In this document: positions 47,190 through 57,534 of the stretch, piece by piece
Position numbering within the stretch: the stretch's first letter is position 1
Layout of the letters: every line of letters begins with the position of its first letter
DNA from: an uncultured Paracoccaceae bacterium
GTDB lineage: Bacteria > Pseudomonadota > Alphaproteobacteria > Rhodobacterales > Rhodobacteraceae
Assembly (NCBI GenBank): GCA_947493255.1
Contig: CANLQK010000001.1
Location: 62,001 to 126,000 of the forward strand
Direction: 5' to 3'
DNA length: 64,000 nt
Notes under the pieces: model-generated
Seen by the model: the letters and a program-made list of their open reading frames with translations, nothing else
Databases searched by the model: none
What the model was told of the DNA's origin: nothing
Translations under genes and position numbers: made by a program

Positions 47190-47252
47190 TCAGCATTATT
47201 GACCTAAATTCTCGACACGCCTAGGGTCTCCTAATTGGTTGGAGGACATCGC

Positions 47253-48464
47253 ATGAACTGGGATCAGGTATTGGCCACACGGTCGTCACGGATGAAGGCA
47301 TCGGAGATCCGTGAATTGCTAAAACTGCTGGATCAACCGGATATCATTTCTTTTGCCGGTGGCATTCCTGACCCTGCGCTTTTTCCGGTCGACGCGTTTT
47401 CTACCGCGATGGCCGATGCGATGGCATCAGACGGGGCCAGCGGGGCGCTTCAGTATTCGGTCAGCGAGGGATACTTGCCGCTTCGCGACTGGATCGCGGC
47501 AGATATGGCGCGGATTGGTATACCCTGTGACGCCGACAACATCTTGATCACAAGCGGGTCGCAGCAGGCGTTGGATTATCTTGGCAAGCTGATGATCAGT
47601 GCGGGGGACACCGTGTTATGCGGGTGGCCTACATATTTAGGTGCATTGAGTGCGTTTAATGCCTACGAGCCGAATTTTGAGCAGCTTTCCCCCAATGGCA
47701 ACGTTGGTGCCACGGAATATAGCGCCCGCGCAGAGGCCGCCGGAGGGCAAGTGAAGTTCGCTTACCTGTCGGTTGATTTTGCCAATCCGACTGGTGAAAC
47801 CGTTGGCAAACGTGCGCGTTCCCAAGTTCTTGATCTGGCTGAAGAGCTGGACATTGCCGTTATTGAAGACGCGGCTTACCAAGCATTGCGATATGATGGC
47901 GAGGCGATAGCGCCGATTTTGGCCATGGAAATTGAACGCTGCGGCAGCATTGAAAACGCCCGCACGATCTATTGCGGTAGCTTTTCCAAGACGCTTGCGC
48001 CCGGCCTTCGTGTGGGGTGGATCTGCGCCGCGAAACCGGTGATCGAGCGGCTGGTGTTGATGAAACAAGCCAGCGATCTGCATACATCGAGCCTGAACCA
48101 GATGGTGATTGCACAGGTCGCCAAGACGGTGATGGCTGACCATGTTGAAACACTGCGGACCACCTATAAGGGGCGTCGTGATCATATGCTGGCGGCGTTA
48201 GACCAAAATATGCCCGACGGTGTCGAGTGGACACGACCAGAGGGTGGGATGTTTGTCTGGGTGACCTTGCCGGTGCACATGGACGGCGCGGAGCTTTTGG
48301 CCAATTCGCTGAAGGCCGAAAGAGTTGCATTCGTACCAGGCCGTGCATTTTTTGCGGATGGGACAGGGGGGAACACGCTTCGGCTAAGTTATTCCTGTGC
48401 GACACCGGAGAAGATCGACGAGGGGATTGCGCGATTAGGTGCGTTGATCCGGCGGTCGGTGTAA
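47253..48464 (+). CDS. PLP-dependent aminotransferase (class I/II, 2-aminoadipate transaminase-like)
   Basis: A 403-residue aminotransferase. It has ISFAGGIPDPALFP, then LITSGSQQALDYLGKLMI, IEDAAYQALRYDG and the lysine in CGSFSKTLAPGLRVGW. This is the MocR-related or LysN-like branch, active on amino acids such as 2-aminoadipate or branched/aromatic ones. TTGGAGGA before the ATG supports the start. Substrate not certain. It sits between the MATE exporter and an unknown protein. Confidence 0.85.
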   Translation: MNWDQVLATRSSRMKASEIRELLKLLDQPDIISFAGGIPDPALFPVDAFSTAMADAMASDGASGALQYSVSEGYLPLRDWIAADMARIGIPCDADNILITSGSQQALDYLGKLMISAGDTVLCGWPTYLGALSAFNAYEPNFEQLSPNGNVGATEYSARAEAAGGQVKFAYLSVDFANPTGETVGKRARSQVLDLAEELDIAVIEDAAYQALRYDGEAIAPILAMEIERCGSIENARTIYCGSFSKTLAPGLRVGWICAAKPVIERLVLMKQASDLHTSSLNQMVIAQVAKTVMADHVETLRTTYKGRRDHMLAALDQNMPDGVEWTRPEGGMFVWVTLPVHMDGAELLANSLKAERVAFVPGRAFFADGTGGNTLRLSYSCATPEKIDEGIARLGALIRRSV

Positions 48465-48466
48465 AC

Positions 48467-48877
48467 CTATTCGGCGGCGTCTTTCAAAAGGCGGTCGGCC
48501 TTTTTGCGCACCAACAAAGACCGCAGGTCATGCATCGACAACAAGAGGGCATCTGTAACCTCTTCGAGCTGTTCGTCACTGGCTTTGGACTGAACCCATT
48601 GTGTCGTGATGTTTAGGTAGTCGACGGCGCGGTGAATGTCGTCGATGTCACGCCGGGCCAAGAGGGCGGTGCGTTCAGCCATCCACGTTTCAATCTCTGC
48701 AATGTCTTCAATGGTTAGCTTGCGGTCACCTTGTGGTTTCACTTTGCCGTTCGTGATGTTGATCACCGCGATCTGATCCATTTCGATCCGACGTTGACGG
48801 TTTTCCGTATCCACGCGAAACACAGCGGCCCCGTTTTCACGGACACGGAAATAGTAGTTTGGAAGTTCAGATCCCAT
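48467..48877 (-). CDS. Conserved protein of unknown function
   Basis: A 136-residue cytoplasmic protein with an N-terminal beta-rich segment (PNYYFRVRENGAAVFRVDTENRQRRIEMDQIAVIN) and a helical C-terminus rich in Leu and charged residues (LEEVTDALLLSMHDLRSLLVRKKADRLL). It has no signal peptide, and I do not recognise a domain. It is convergent with the aminotransferase gene, two bases away. Confidence 0.72.
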   Translation of the reverse strand: MGSELPNYYFRVRENGAAVFRVDTENRQRRIEMDQIAVINITNGKVKPQGDRKLTIEDIAEIETWMAERTALLARRDIDDIHRAVDYLNITTQWVQSKASDEQLEEVTDALLLSMHDLRSLLVRKKADRLLKDAAE

Positions 48878-48966
48878 TGAAAGGCTCGTCCAGTTGGTTT
48901 TGTTCAGCGTAACAGTGCAGGTGTCATCGGACTAGGGGAAAGGTTCTATCAAAAAGCCAATGAAAG

Positions 48967-50645
<1,679 letters not shown>

Positions 50646-50649
<4 letters not shown>

Positions 50650-50915
50650 GCGAACCAATCGAGACCAAACGCAAACGCCTCTATATGCGGTCGATCCGTC
50701 GTGGGATCAAAGAAATGGACCTGATCTTGATGGCTTTTTCGGATGCGCACCTTGAAAAAATGGATGAAACGGCGCTTGGGCTGTACGATAAATTGTTGTC
50801 CGAAAACGACCACGACCTTTATCAATGGGTCAGTGGCCAGGTGCAAGAGCCTGATATCTATCGTGAATTGATGGATCAGATCCGAGCGGGCGCTGTTGGG
50901 GTTACGAAACCTTAA
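50646..50915 (+). CDS. sdhE: Succinate dehydrogenase assembly factor 2 (SdhE / DUF339 family)
   Basis: An 89-residue cytoplasmic protein. It keeps the RRGIKEMDLIL motif with the conserved Arg-Gly pair needed for flavin attachment to SdhA. Mitochondrial homologue is SDHAF2. It is translationally coupled to an XRE regulator, not to the sdh operon, which is not in this window. Length and motifs match. Confidence 0.9.
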
Positions 50916-51016
50916 CCATAGCGTACGGTTCTTTCATCTAATTTTCGCATGATTTAACGGAATGTTTTCCCTTCGCGTGGCAAGCAGGCTCTGTAACCTT
51001 CGTGATGGAGAGAAAG

Positions 51017-51532
51017 ATGAGCCTACATTCGCTGCCAACCGCTCAAGGTGGTCCACCTGGGACCACTGACAATGAATTCATGACAGTCTATTTGGACGCG
51101 TTGACTTTGGTGGAGCGGCTCCACCGGTTGTTGCTTGATGTCATCAAAGACGAGTTCGAACGCGTCGACGTATTGGAAATAAACGCAGTTCAGGCGCTGT
51201 TGCTGTTCAATATTGGGGACAACGAGGTCACCGCTGGTGAGCTTAAATCGCGCGGTTATTATCAAGGCAGCAATGTCAGCTATAACCTGAAGAAGCTTGT
51301 CGAAATGGGGTATATGCACCATCAGCGGTGTGAAATTGACCGCCGGTCGGTGCGTGTTCGGTTGACCGAAAAAGGGCGATCTGTCCGCGATATCGTTGCT
51401 AAGCTATTCCAAGGCCATGCTTCCGGGCTGCAAGACAAAGGTGTTTTGGACATGAATGGCCTAGACAATATCGCGGCAGCGTTGCGCCGCGTTGAACGCT
51501 ATTGGGCTGATCAGATCCGATACATTTATTGA
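51017..51532 (+). CDS. MarR family winged-helix regulator (LdtR-like)
   Basis: A 171-residue regulator. The winged helix spans NAVQALLLFNIGDNEVTAGELKSRGYYQGSNVSYNLKKLVEMGYM and the wing IDRRSVRVRLTEKGR. It resembles the LdtR/MarR group of alphaproteobacteria, some of which control cell-wall L,D-transpeptidases. GGAG six bases before this ATG makes it likelier than two in-frame starts up to five codons earlier. It is convergent with gloA. Confidence 0.82.
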   Translation: MSLHSLPTAQGGPPGTTDNEFMTVYLDALTLVERLHRLLLDVIKDEFERVDVLEINAVQALLLFNIGDNEVTAGELKSRGYYQGSNVSYNLKKLVEMGYMHHQRCEIDRRSVRVRLTEKGRSVRDIVAKLFQGHASGLQDKGVLDMNGLDNIAAALRRVERYWADQIRYIY

Positions 51533-51603
51533 TCGAACCAATTGGGAATGTGCTGGCCACAGGCATCAGCCATGAGATGGCCAGCAACGTTGCAAATTGA
51601 GAC

Positions 51604-52038
51604 CTACCAGTGGCCGATGTTTTCCATGCTGGCCCATGGCTCTGCTGGGGGCAGGGCGTCGCCGGCTTGTAACAGCTCGATCGAGACGTTGTCTGGACTG
51701 CGCACAAACGCCATCCGGCCATCACGGGGCGGGCGGTTGATGGTGACACCATTGTCCATCAAGTGCTGGCACAGGTCGTAGATGTTGTCGCAAGTATAGG
51801 CGAGGTGGCCGAAATGGCGGGCATCGGATGGAAGGCCATCGTCGCCGTCCCAATTATACGTCAGTTCCACATCTGCATGGCCGTCTGCCTGATCGGGCGG
51901 GCACATAAAGACAAGCGTGAACCGCCCCGCCTCAACGTCCTTGCGTGTCCTTTCGACCATTCCCAGAAGTTTGTAGAATGCGATGGAGGCATCCAGGTCT
52001 TTCACGCGAACCATGGTGTGCAAATATTTCAATGGCAT
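51604..52038 (-). CDS. gloA: Lactoylglutathione lyase (glyoxalase I)
   Basis: A 144-residue VOC-fold enzyme that turns the hemithioacetal of methylglyoxal and glutathione into S-lactoylglutathione. The four metal ligands are in place: His7 (LHTMVRV), Glu58 (DVELTYNW), His78 (GHLAYTC) and Glu121 (SIELLQ). The domain length equals E. coli GloA with about ten more residues. It is flanked by a T11SS-type outer-membrane gene on the same strand 56 bases upstream and shares no clear operon. Confidence 0.93.
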   Translation of the reverse strand: MPLKYLHTMVRVKDLDASIAFYKLLGMVERTRKDVEAGRFTLVFMCPPDQADGHADVELTYNWDGDDGLPSDARHFGHLAYTCDNIYDLCQHLMDNGVTINRPPRDGRMAFVRSPDNVSIELLQAGDALPPAEPWASMENIGHW

Positions 52039-52094
52039 TTCGAGACTCCGATTTTTCTGACAAGCAGCTTAGCGTGGCGGGTGTTTTTGAACAA

Positions 52095-53501
52095 TTAGAA
52101 TGAAGAGCGGAAGTCAACGCCAAGCGTTAAGGTTTCGTTGTCAAACGAAGGCACGGAGCTTTCATTACGTTGCGCACGCAACGAGACAACAGGTTGGAAC
52201 CCGTAGATTTCCAATGTGCCAATTCCTGCAGAAACATTCAGTGAAGTCGTCAGATCATCACGCCCAGATGGGTCGAGTGAAACGCTATCAAACGTTCGCC
52301 ACTGTGCCTGAATGGTTGTGGAGAGATCAATCTGAGGTAAAATTTCACCAAAGGCGTAGGTGAGTGACACTGAGGCAGAGCTATAGTCACGGTTCTCGTC
52401 ATTAGATTGCGCGCGCGTAATTGTTGTCGCCGCTGAGATCGATCGCCCGTTGTCGAGATCATGGGTCCATTGTGCACGCAGCCGCGACGTTAGTGCCGTC
52501 ACATCATTCGTGATAAAGTGAGCATGTTGTAAATTTAGACCGAACGACAATCGGTTGGCCGGATCTAACCGCTGTTCAACGCTTAAGTCACCGATCCATT
52601 GATTGGCGATTGCCCCATCTTCATTGAACGTTCTTTTGTAATTTAGGCTGGCACCATACTGCCTGCTATTGGACGTAACCGGAACCCATTGATGCCCTAC
52701 GCCAATTGAAAGATCGCCATAAGCAAGGCTTGAACCAGTAACATCTGGTGCAACCTGACGGGCGCTTTGGCTCATTATGTATGTTTGGGCATAGATACCA
52801 AAGTTAAGTGTCGTTTGGGAATTATGAGACTGTGCAATGCGGTATCGCAGGCTTGTATCCGCGCTAACCTGCACGCCGGACAATGGACGTTCATTCGCTG
52901 GTACAACCCAAGCGATTTCGCTGAACGATCCGGGCAGATAAGCAAATGTCACCGTTGCGTTAGAGGTTCCCGCATTGACGTTATTACTCGGGCGTAGGCC
53001 GAAGCTAAGGTGAACAGAAAAGGGATTAAGCTGACGAACCGTCTGGTAAGCGTTGGCAACAACCCCGCGCTCAACATCTGTATTGGCATAATTTTGTGCC
53101 CGCCGCAGCCAAAGTTGCGACCTTGTAAACTGGTCCTCTTGGGCAAAAATCTCTGCGACAACAAGAGACACAATAAGATGTTCGCTATCGGTCTGCGCAA
53201 GTGAAAGTGCTTGAGTTGCGGTGCGTTGTGCGACTGCTAGACGCCCCAGAACCATTTCGGCACGAGCCAGAGCAACAAGGGCCCTTACATCATTGGGGTC
53301 TGCCTGAAGTAATCCTAAGGCAATCTCACGCCCCGCGCGAGGTTGGCCGATTTCGATCAGTCGATCAGCAAGAAGGCGTCCATCTTCCAAGCTTACTTCT
53401 TGGGACCCATTTTGCGACATAACTGCTGAAGGTATGCCTAAGGTTACCCCCAACACCGCGGCACACATTAGGCCGCGGATAAAGTAGCCTAACTGGACCA
53501 T
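52095..53501 (-). CDS. Outer-membrane T11SS translocator (Slam/DUF560-like)
   Basis: 468 residues. A signal peptide (GVTLGIPSAVMS) is followed by two or three TPR-like repeats in the periplasm (residues 40-150: GREIALGLLQADPNDVRALVALARAEMVLGRLAVAQ) and a C-terminal beta-barrel of about 300 residues starting near HLSFGLRPSNNVNAGT, a Slam/DUF560 signature, and ending in the outer-membrane Phe (DFRSSF). Slam/type XI translocators move lipoproteins or heme/iron carriers to the surface. The gene lies one base behind its candidate cargo. Confidence 0.82.
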   Translation of the reverse strand: MVQLGYFIRGLMCAAVLGVTLGIPSAVMSQNGSQEVSLEDGRLLADRLIEIGQPRAGREIALGLLQADPNDVRALVALARAEMVLGRLAVAQRTATQALSLAQTDSEHLIVSLVVAEIFAQEDQFTRSQLWLRRAQNYANTDVERGVVANAYQTVRQLNPFSVHLSFGLRPSNNVNAGTSNATVTFAYLPGSFSEIAWVVPANERPLSGVQVSADTSLRYRIAQSHNSQTTLNFGIYAQTYIMSQSARQVAPDVTGSSLAYGDLSIGVGHQWVPVTSNSRQYGASLNYKRTFNEDGAIANQWIGDLSVEQRLDPANRLSFGLNLQHAHFITNDVTALTSRLRAQWTHDLDNGRSISAATTITRAQSNDENRDYSSASVSLTYAFGEILPQIDLSTTIQAQWRTFDSVSLDPSGRDDLTTSLNVSAGIGTLEIYGFQPVVSLRAQRNESSVPSFDNETLTLGVDFRSSF

Positions 53502-53502
53502 C

Positions 53503-54630
53503 TTAGTTTAGGTCAGTGACAAACACACCGATTTCACGTGCGTTAAATTCTGCATCCAGATCAAAGGTATCGAAGGTGGATCCTGTCACGACCGCACCGG
53601 TCGGGAGATCACCGGCTCCGACTGTCAACGTTCCAACGGCGATGCCTGCATTTACGCTGGATTGGACAGCATCGAGATCAGCAACATTGTCGCCGCTTGT
53701 TGTGCCAATGGTCACGTTCCCGAACGCATCGGTCACTTCCCAAGTTACGATTTCAAACGTGATGGTTTGGATATCGGCCACGCCCTCGAAAATAACATAG
53801 CCCCCTAATTCTTCCGCATTGGGCCCTGCGATAAGGCCTTCATGGGTGCCCGTATCTCGGACTTCACCATCATAATAGGTGAAGGCATCACCATTTTCCC
53901 ACAGCCCAGTCTCGGTGTTGAAGGTGACCGATTCCAAAGAAACATCGGGTAACGCGCCCACCATCGTGTCACCAATTGCATCACGGGTTCGGTTCGTGAT
54001 GCTGCCTACGACCGTCCCTTGTACACCTTCAAGAGGATCGACGTCGTCAATATCCAAGTAAAGTGTGGCATCTCCGCGGATCAGTTCGATCCCGCCGCGC
54101 TCGTCATAAGTGCGTGTGGCCGCGTAAACTCCAATGTATTCATAGGTGCCTTGGGGGCTAGTTGGTGTGGCGTATTCAGATCTGTTGAGATTGGCACCCG
54201 CAAAGCCAAAGTTGGCCCAGTTGCGGCCCGCTGCCGATGTCGCATCAAGATAGTCACTTTGGACAAATACGGCATAATATTGCATTTCGCCGTTGATGAC
54301 GGCTTCGCGGTTCTGGAAAATATCGGTGACTTGACCCGCTGCGTTTACTGTCCGCGCGCCAGCAACATCGTCATAAACCCCGTCAGGCCCATCAAATGGC
54401 AAGTTATTGATTATCAGCCTGCCACCGGCTTCATCATATTCGACCGAGTTCAACGTTAAATTTCGATCTGGATCATAGGCAAACCGGCTATTCACATCGG
54501 TATTCGGGTCGTTCGCATCAATCAGCTCTGTTTCGCCATCCGGTGATATGACTTCTACCTGGAACGGGTTGGCTCCGTCGCATCCCAATAGGAGAGTGGT
54601 TGCGGCGATTGCTGCTAAAAATCTGCTCAT
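53503..54630 (-). CDS. Candidate T11SS cargo: acidic surface lipoprotein of TbpB-like type
   Basis: 375 residues. N-terminal lipobox LLLGC (Asp next to the Cys), then a long acidic, Gly/Asp-rich, beta-rich chain with GTYEYIGVYAATRTYDERGG and DATLYLDIDDVDPLEGVQGTVVGSITNR, features of a C-terminal 8-stranded barrel handle such as that of TbpB/HpuA-type Slam substrates. I take it to be exported to the cell surface by the following gene. The chosen start gives the lipoprotein signal. Earlier in-frame codons would produce an arginine-rich tail unlike a signal. Ligand unknown. Confidence 0.72.
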   Translation of the reverse strand: MSRFLAAIAATTLLLGCDGANPFQVEVISPDGETELIDANDPNTDVNSRFAYDPDRNLTLNSVEYDEAGGRLIINNLPFDGPDGVYDDVAGARTVNAAGQVTDIFQNREAVINGEMQYYAVFVQSDYLDATSAAGRNWANFGFAGANLNRSEYATPTSPQGTYEYIGVYAATRTYDERGGIELIRGDATLYLDIDDVDPLEGVQGTVVGSITNRTRDAIGDTMVGALPDVSLESVTFNTETGLWENGDAFTYYDGEVRDTGTHEGLIAGPNAEELGGYVIFEGVADIQTITFEIVTWEVTDAFGNVTIGTTSGDNVADLDAVQSSVNAGIAVGTLTVGAGDLPTGAVVTGSTFDTFDLDAEFNAREIGVFVTDLN

Positions 54631-54824
54631 TTTGTTCCGTCCCGAACCTAAAATCCGCGTCTTGGCGCGTTTGGCTACATAATTGAGAATTGCAGTCCAC
54701 AAGTCAACGCGCAGTTCCACATACTTAACACTGTATATCGTGGTTACGGCATCGATTTGCATAGGTATAGTATGTCGCAACGCGAATCTAAGAATCACCG
54801 CTGAGCGAACCAAAGGACACGAAT

Positions 54825-55739
54825 ATGCCCGTAACACCTGAACAACAGGCCGAAATCGACGAGTTGCGGAGCAAGGCGACACCGACGCTGCGGGCTGTGG
54901 CGCCTGGAATGGAAGAACATCTTTACAAGGCGCGTGAGGTGTTGGACCACGGGTTTGTGCGTGTGATCGATTATATGGGCGATGATGCGGCGATCTGTCA
55001 GGCGGCGCGGGTGAGCTACGGCAAGGGGACCAAGTCGGTTCAGAACGACGAAGGTTTGATCCGTTACCTGATGCGTCACTGGCATTCCACGCCGTTTGAG
55101 ATGTGCGAAGTAAAGCTGCACGTTAAGTTGCCGGTTTTTGTTGCGCGACAGTGGATCCGTCACCGGACGGCCAACGTGAATGAATATTCTGCCCGCTATT
55201 CGATCCTTGATCGTGAGTTTTATATTCCGCGCGCGGAAGATTTGGCGGCGCAGTCTGTGATCAACAACCAAGGACGCGGTGAGACCTTGACCGGTGAGGA
55301 GGCCGAACGGGTGCTGCGGTACCTTAAGGATGATGCGGGTCGTGCCTATGACCATTACGAAGAGATGATTTCGGATGAGGGCCAACAGGGTCTTGCACGT
55401 GAACTGGCGCGTATGAACCTGCCGGCAAACATTTATACGCAATGGTACTGGAAGGTCGATTTGCACAACTTGTTCCATTTCCTGCGTTTGCGGGCAGATA
55501 GCCACGCACAGTATGAGATCCGTGTTTATGCGGATGCGATTTGCGAAATGGTCAAGGATTGGGTGCCTGCGGCCTACGGTGCATTCGAAGACTACCGAAT
55601 GGGTGGCGCGAACCTATCCGGTAAAGCGCTGGGCTGCGTTCGCAAGATGTTGGCCGGCGAAGAGGTTACGCAAGAGACCAGTGGCATGAGCAAAGGCGAA
55701 TGGCGCGAGTTTATGGCGATCGTCGAGGGCACGTCATAA
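54825..55739 (+). CDS. thyX: FAD-dependent thymidylate synthase
   Basis: A 304-residue flavoenzyme making dTMP from dUMP with methylene-tetrahydrofolate. The ThyX motif [11 protein letters not shown] (R-H-R-x7-S) begins at residue 112, and [28 protein letters not shown] is typical. A long C-terminal part covers [24 protein letters not shown]. It replaces the classical ThyA, which is not present here. A strong terminator follows. Confidence 0.96.
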   Translation: MPVTPEQQAEIDELRSKATPTLRAVAPGMEEHLYKAREVLDHGFVRVIDYMGDDAAICQAARVSYGKGTKSVQNDEGLIRYLMRHWHSTPFEMCEVKLHVKLPVFVARQWIRHRTANVNEYSARYSILDREFYIPRAEDLAAQSVINNQGRGETLTGEEAERVLRYLKDDAGRAYDHYEEMISDEGQQGLARELARMNLPANIYTQWYWKVDLHNLFHFLRLRADSHAQYEIRVYADAICEMVKDWVPAAYGAFEDYRMGGANLSGKALGCVRKMLAGEEVTQETSGMSKGEWREFMAIVEGTS

Positions 55740-55765
55740 CGGTTCTGTTCATTTGATGGATCACT

Positions 55766-55800
55766 AACGCCTCCTACCAACGTAGGGGGCGTTATTTTTT
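55766..55800 (+). terminator. Intrinsic terminator after thyX
   Basis: AACGCCTCCTAC and GTAGGGGGCGTT form a 12-bp stem (one T-G pair) with CAAC loop, then ATTTTTT. Starts 27 bases after the thyX stop. Between here and 56138 I see only an AT-rich region and repeated TTCAC blocks near 55951-55973, with no gene I would support. Confidence 0.88.
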
Positions 55801-56138
55801 GGGCTATGTGGCAAGTAGGCGACGACCAGGGGCGCTGGTTTTCAACGCGAATCTAGGTCAGGGATGTGAATTTTTCTGCCGTCCGAACCGGATTTAGCGG
55901 CCGATTCGGGCATTTAGGACCAATGAAAATTTCCACCCTAGGTAGAAGGTTTCACGGGTTTCACAGCGTGGTGAACGGCTGTTATCGCGAAAAAGTCAAA
56001 ATTTATTAAATGAAATCAATGTGTCAAGATGGGTTACGTAGGGTATTTTGGGGAATGCAAAAACGAGCTTCCCACTGTGTTCGAGGGGCACAACGACTAA
56101 ATTTGGATCACTGCTTAGAAACACTTGGAGTAGAGATC

Positions 56139-56300
56139 ATGAGTATAGAGGATGCTGCCACAACCTCTGGTGTGACAAATTTCCCGGACCTGAAAGGTGA
56201 TCTTGTAGATCGTCTCGATGAAGCCGCGGAACGGTTGGCAACACGCAAGGCCGATAAGCCAGTGAAGAAGCGTTTCTTTGGCCTATTGAATGCCGCTTGA
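56139..56300 (+). CDS. Small cytoplasmic protein of unknown function
   Basis: A 53-residue protein with an acidic helical centre (FPDLKGDLVDRLDEAAERLATRK) and a basic end (KPVKKRFFGLLNAA). GGAG eight bases upstream supports the ATG at MSIEDAAT. An open frame extends further upstream (from 56010) but would add an unrelated Cys-rich stretch. Function unknown. It follows thyX by about 400 bases, with no other gene in between. Confidence 0.5.
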   Translation: MSIEDAATTSGVTNFPDLKGDLVDRLDEAAERLATRKADKPVKKRFFGLLNAA

Positions 56301-56301
56301 A

Positions 56302-56487
56302 ATGTCAGGCTTTCAAAACACTCAGGGGGACCGCACGTCGCGTTCTCCCCTTATGGAAACCCCTGTGGGTGACTACGTTGGCGTTATGAAAAACACCGTC
56401 AGCACACCAACGCACAACCTTTTGTACCCGCTCACACCGCAGCAGGTACGCGAGATGTTGTCGCAAGCGAAGTCGTTAAATAGCTGA
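56302..56487 (+). CDS. Possible small protein downstream of the preceding one
   Basis: A 61-residue open frame, MSGFQNTQGDRTSRSP onward, immediately after the previous stop. An alternative ATG at 56290 overlaps the previous gene. It ends with LTPQQVREMLSQAKSL, which looks helical and coding-like, but its 3' end overlaps the convergent cspA by 12 bases, and no Shine-Dalgarno is clear. It may be noise. Confidence 0.3.
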   Translation: MSGFQNTQGDRTSRSPLMETPVGDYVGVMKNTVSTPTHNLLYPLTPQQVREMLSQAKSLNS

Positions 56488-56682
56488 TAGATTACCAGCC
56501 ATTTTGCGCCCATCGCGCCCTTCGATCAGATCAAATTCGACAGGCTGATCGTCCGCCAATCCGGTCATGCCAGATTGTTCTACTGCCGAAACATGTACAA
56601 AAATGTCCGCACCGCCGTCTTCGGGTGCGATAAAGCCGTAGCCTTTTGTTGTGTTGAACCATTTCACGGTGCCCTTGGGCAT
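56476..56682 (-). CDS. Cold-shock protein (CspA family)
   Basis: A 68-residue single-stranded nucleic acid-binding OB-fold: KGTVKWFNTTKGYGFIAPED (RNP1-like) and DIFVHVSAVE (RNP2-like). It works as an RNA chaperone, at low temperature or generally. The leader on its own strand has a hairpin (56710-56739). It is divergent from the ArsC/Spx-like gene. Confidence 0.92.
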   Translation of the reverse strand: MPKGTVKWFNTTKGYGFIAPEDGGADIFVHVSAVEQSGMTGLADDQPVEFDLIEGRDGRKMAGNLSAI

Positions 56683-56709
56683 GACCCGTCTCCTTCACTT
56701 GATATTTAG

Positions 56710-56739
56710 CCGCACGGGTGCCAAATGACACGTGTGCGG
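56710..56739 (-). promoter_or_regulatory. Hairpin in the leader of the cold-shock gene
   Basis: CCGCAC and GTGCGG can pair with an imperfect inner helix around a CCAAATGA-like loop, 28 bases upstream of the cspA start on the minus strand. Structured leaders are known thermosensors in csp mRNAs, but only the sequence symmetry is seen here. Confidence 0.35.
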
Positions 56740-56827
56740 GCCTTCTTGTTTTAAGACTAGGTCGCCTGTGCGAAAGGCAAATGAGAAAATAACGAAATCA
56801 TGTATTCTCACAGCGAATTGTACATGA

Positions 56828-57172
56828 ATGCTTAAATTGGGGGCAAAATTGCGGTTTTTTGGCTTAAAATCATGCGATACCTGTCGAAAAGCGCTTAAAT
56901 CTTTGGCGGCGCTTGATGTGGAAATCATCGACGTCCGTGCGGATGGGGTGTCTGATATTGACCGAAAAGCGATCCTTGCAGCCTTCGGTGATGCGGCCAT
57001 GAATACACGGTCAACGACGTGGCGTGGGTTAAGCGATGAAGAGCGCGCCAAAGGGGCGGATGCGTTGATCGCGGCCCACCCGACATTGATGAAACGCCCT
57101 GTGATCGAAGCCGACGGTGTCTGGTATCAGGGATGGACACAAGCAACGAAACAGGCGCTAGGAGTAGAGTAA
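56828..57172 (+). CDS. ArsC/Spx-like thioredoxin-fold protein
   Basis: A 114-residue protein of the arsenate-reductase-like (YffB/Spx) family. The FFGLKSCDTCRKALKSL motif has the CxxC near the N-terminus, and RSTTWRGLSDEER and MKRPVIEADGVWYQGW follow the family pattern. It is a small cytoplasmic oxidoreductase or adaptor, not necessarily arsenate-specific. Its stop overlaps the next start (TAATG). Confidence 0.85.
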   Translation: MLKLGAKLRFFGLKSCDTCRKALKSLAALDVEIIDVRADGVSDIDRKAILAAFGDAAMNTRSTTWRGLSDEERAKGADALIAAHPTLMKRPVIEADGVWYQGWTQATKQALGVE

Positions 57173-57534
57173 TGCGGAATGCAGCTGGAGTATTGGGGTT
57201 GATCGCGGGTTTGATCGGGATCGTCGTTGGGTTGTTCGGCTACGGGATGGTGGAGCTGTCCAATCGTGTGCCGGAAGCAGATTGGAACTTATTCGAAAAC
57301 CCGGCCTTTGTTCAGTTCGCGAGCTTTATCGCCCCATTGCTGTGCATTGCCGGTGGTGCAATGGCGCGGTCGCGGGCCTTGTGGGCCGGTATTGCAATGT
57401 TGCTGGGCGCGGGCGCGTTTTATGCGGCGTTCGGGTTCAACGTTGCGACGATGTTCCCGATTGGATTCGCCGGTTTGGGCGGCCTACTGGCGATTGCAGC
57501 AGGCCGACCAGACGAAGAGAAATCACATTTCTGA
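57172..57534 (+). CDS. Small integral membrane protein of unknown function
   Basis: A 120-residue inner-membrane protein with four hydrophobic segments (AAGVLGLIAGLIGIVVGLFG; FASFIAPLLCIAGGAMA; LWAGIAMLLGAGAFYAAFGF; FPIGFAGLGGLLAIAAG). The start overlaps the preceding gene (TAATG), so it is cotranscribed. It ends 12 bases inside the convergent DoxX gene. I recognise no family. Confidence 0.65.
   Translation: MRNAAGVLGLIAGLIGIVVGLFGYGMVELSNRVPEADWNLFENPAFVQFASFIAPLLCIAGGAMARSRALWAGIAMLLGAGAFYAAFGFNVATMFPIGFAGLGGLLAIAAGRPDEEKSHF

Noticed and set aside
55923-56009. A 28-codon open frame starting ATGAAAATT between thyX and the small protein gene
   Set aside because: Very short, no Shine-Dalgarno seen, and the region is AT-rich promoter-like.
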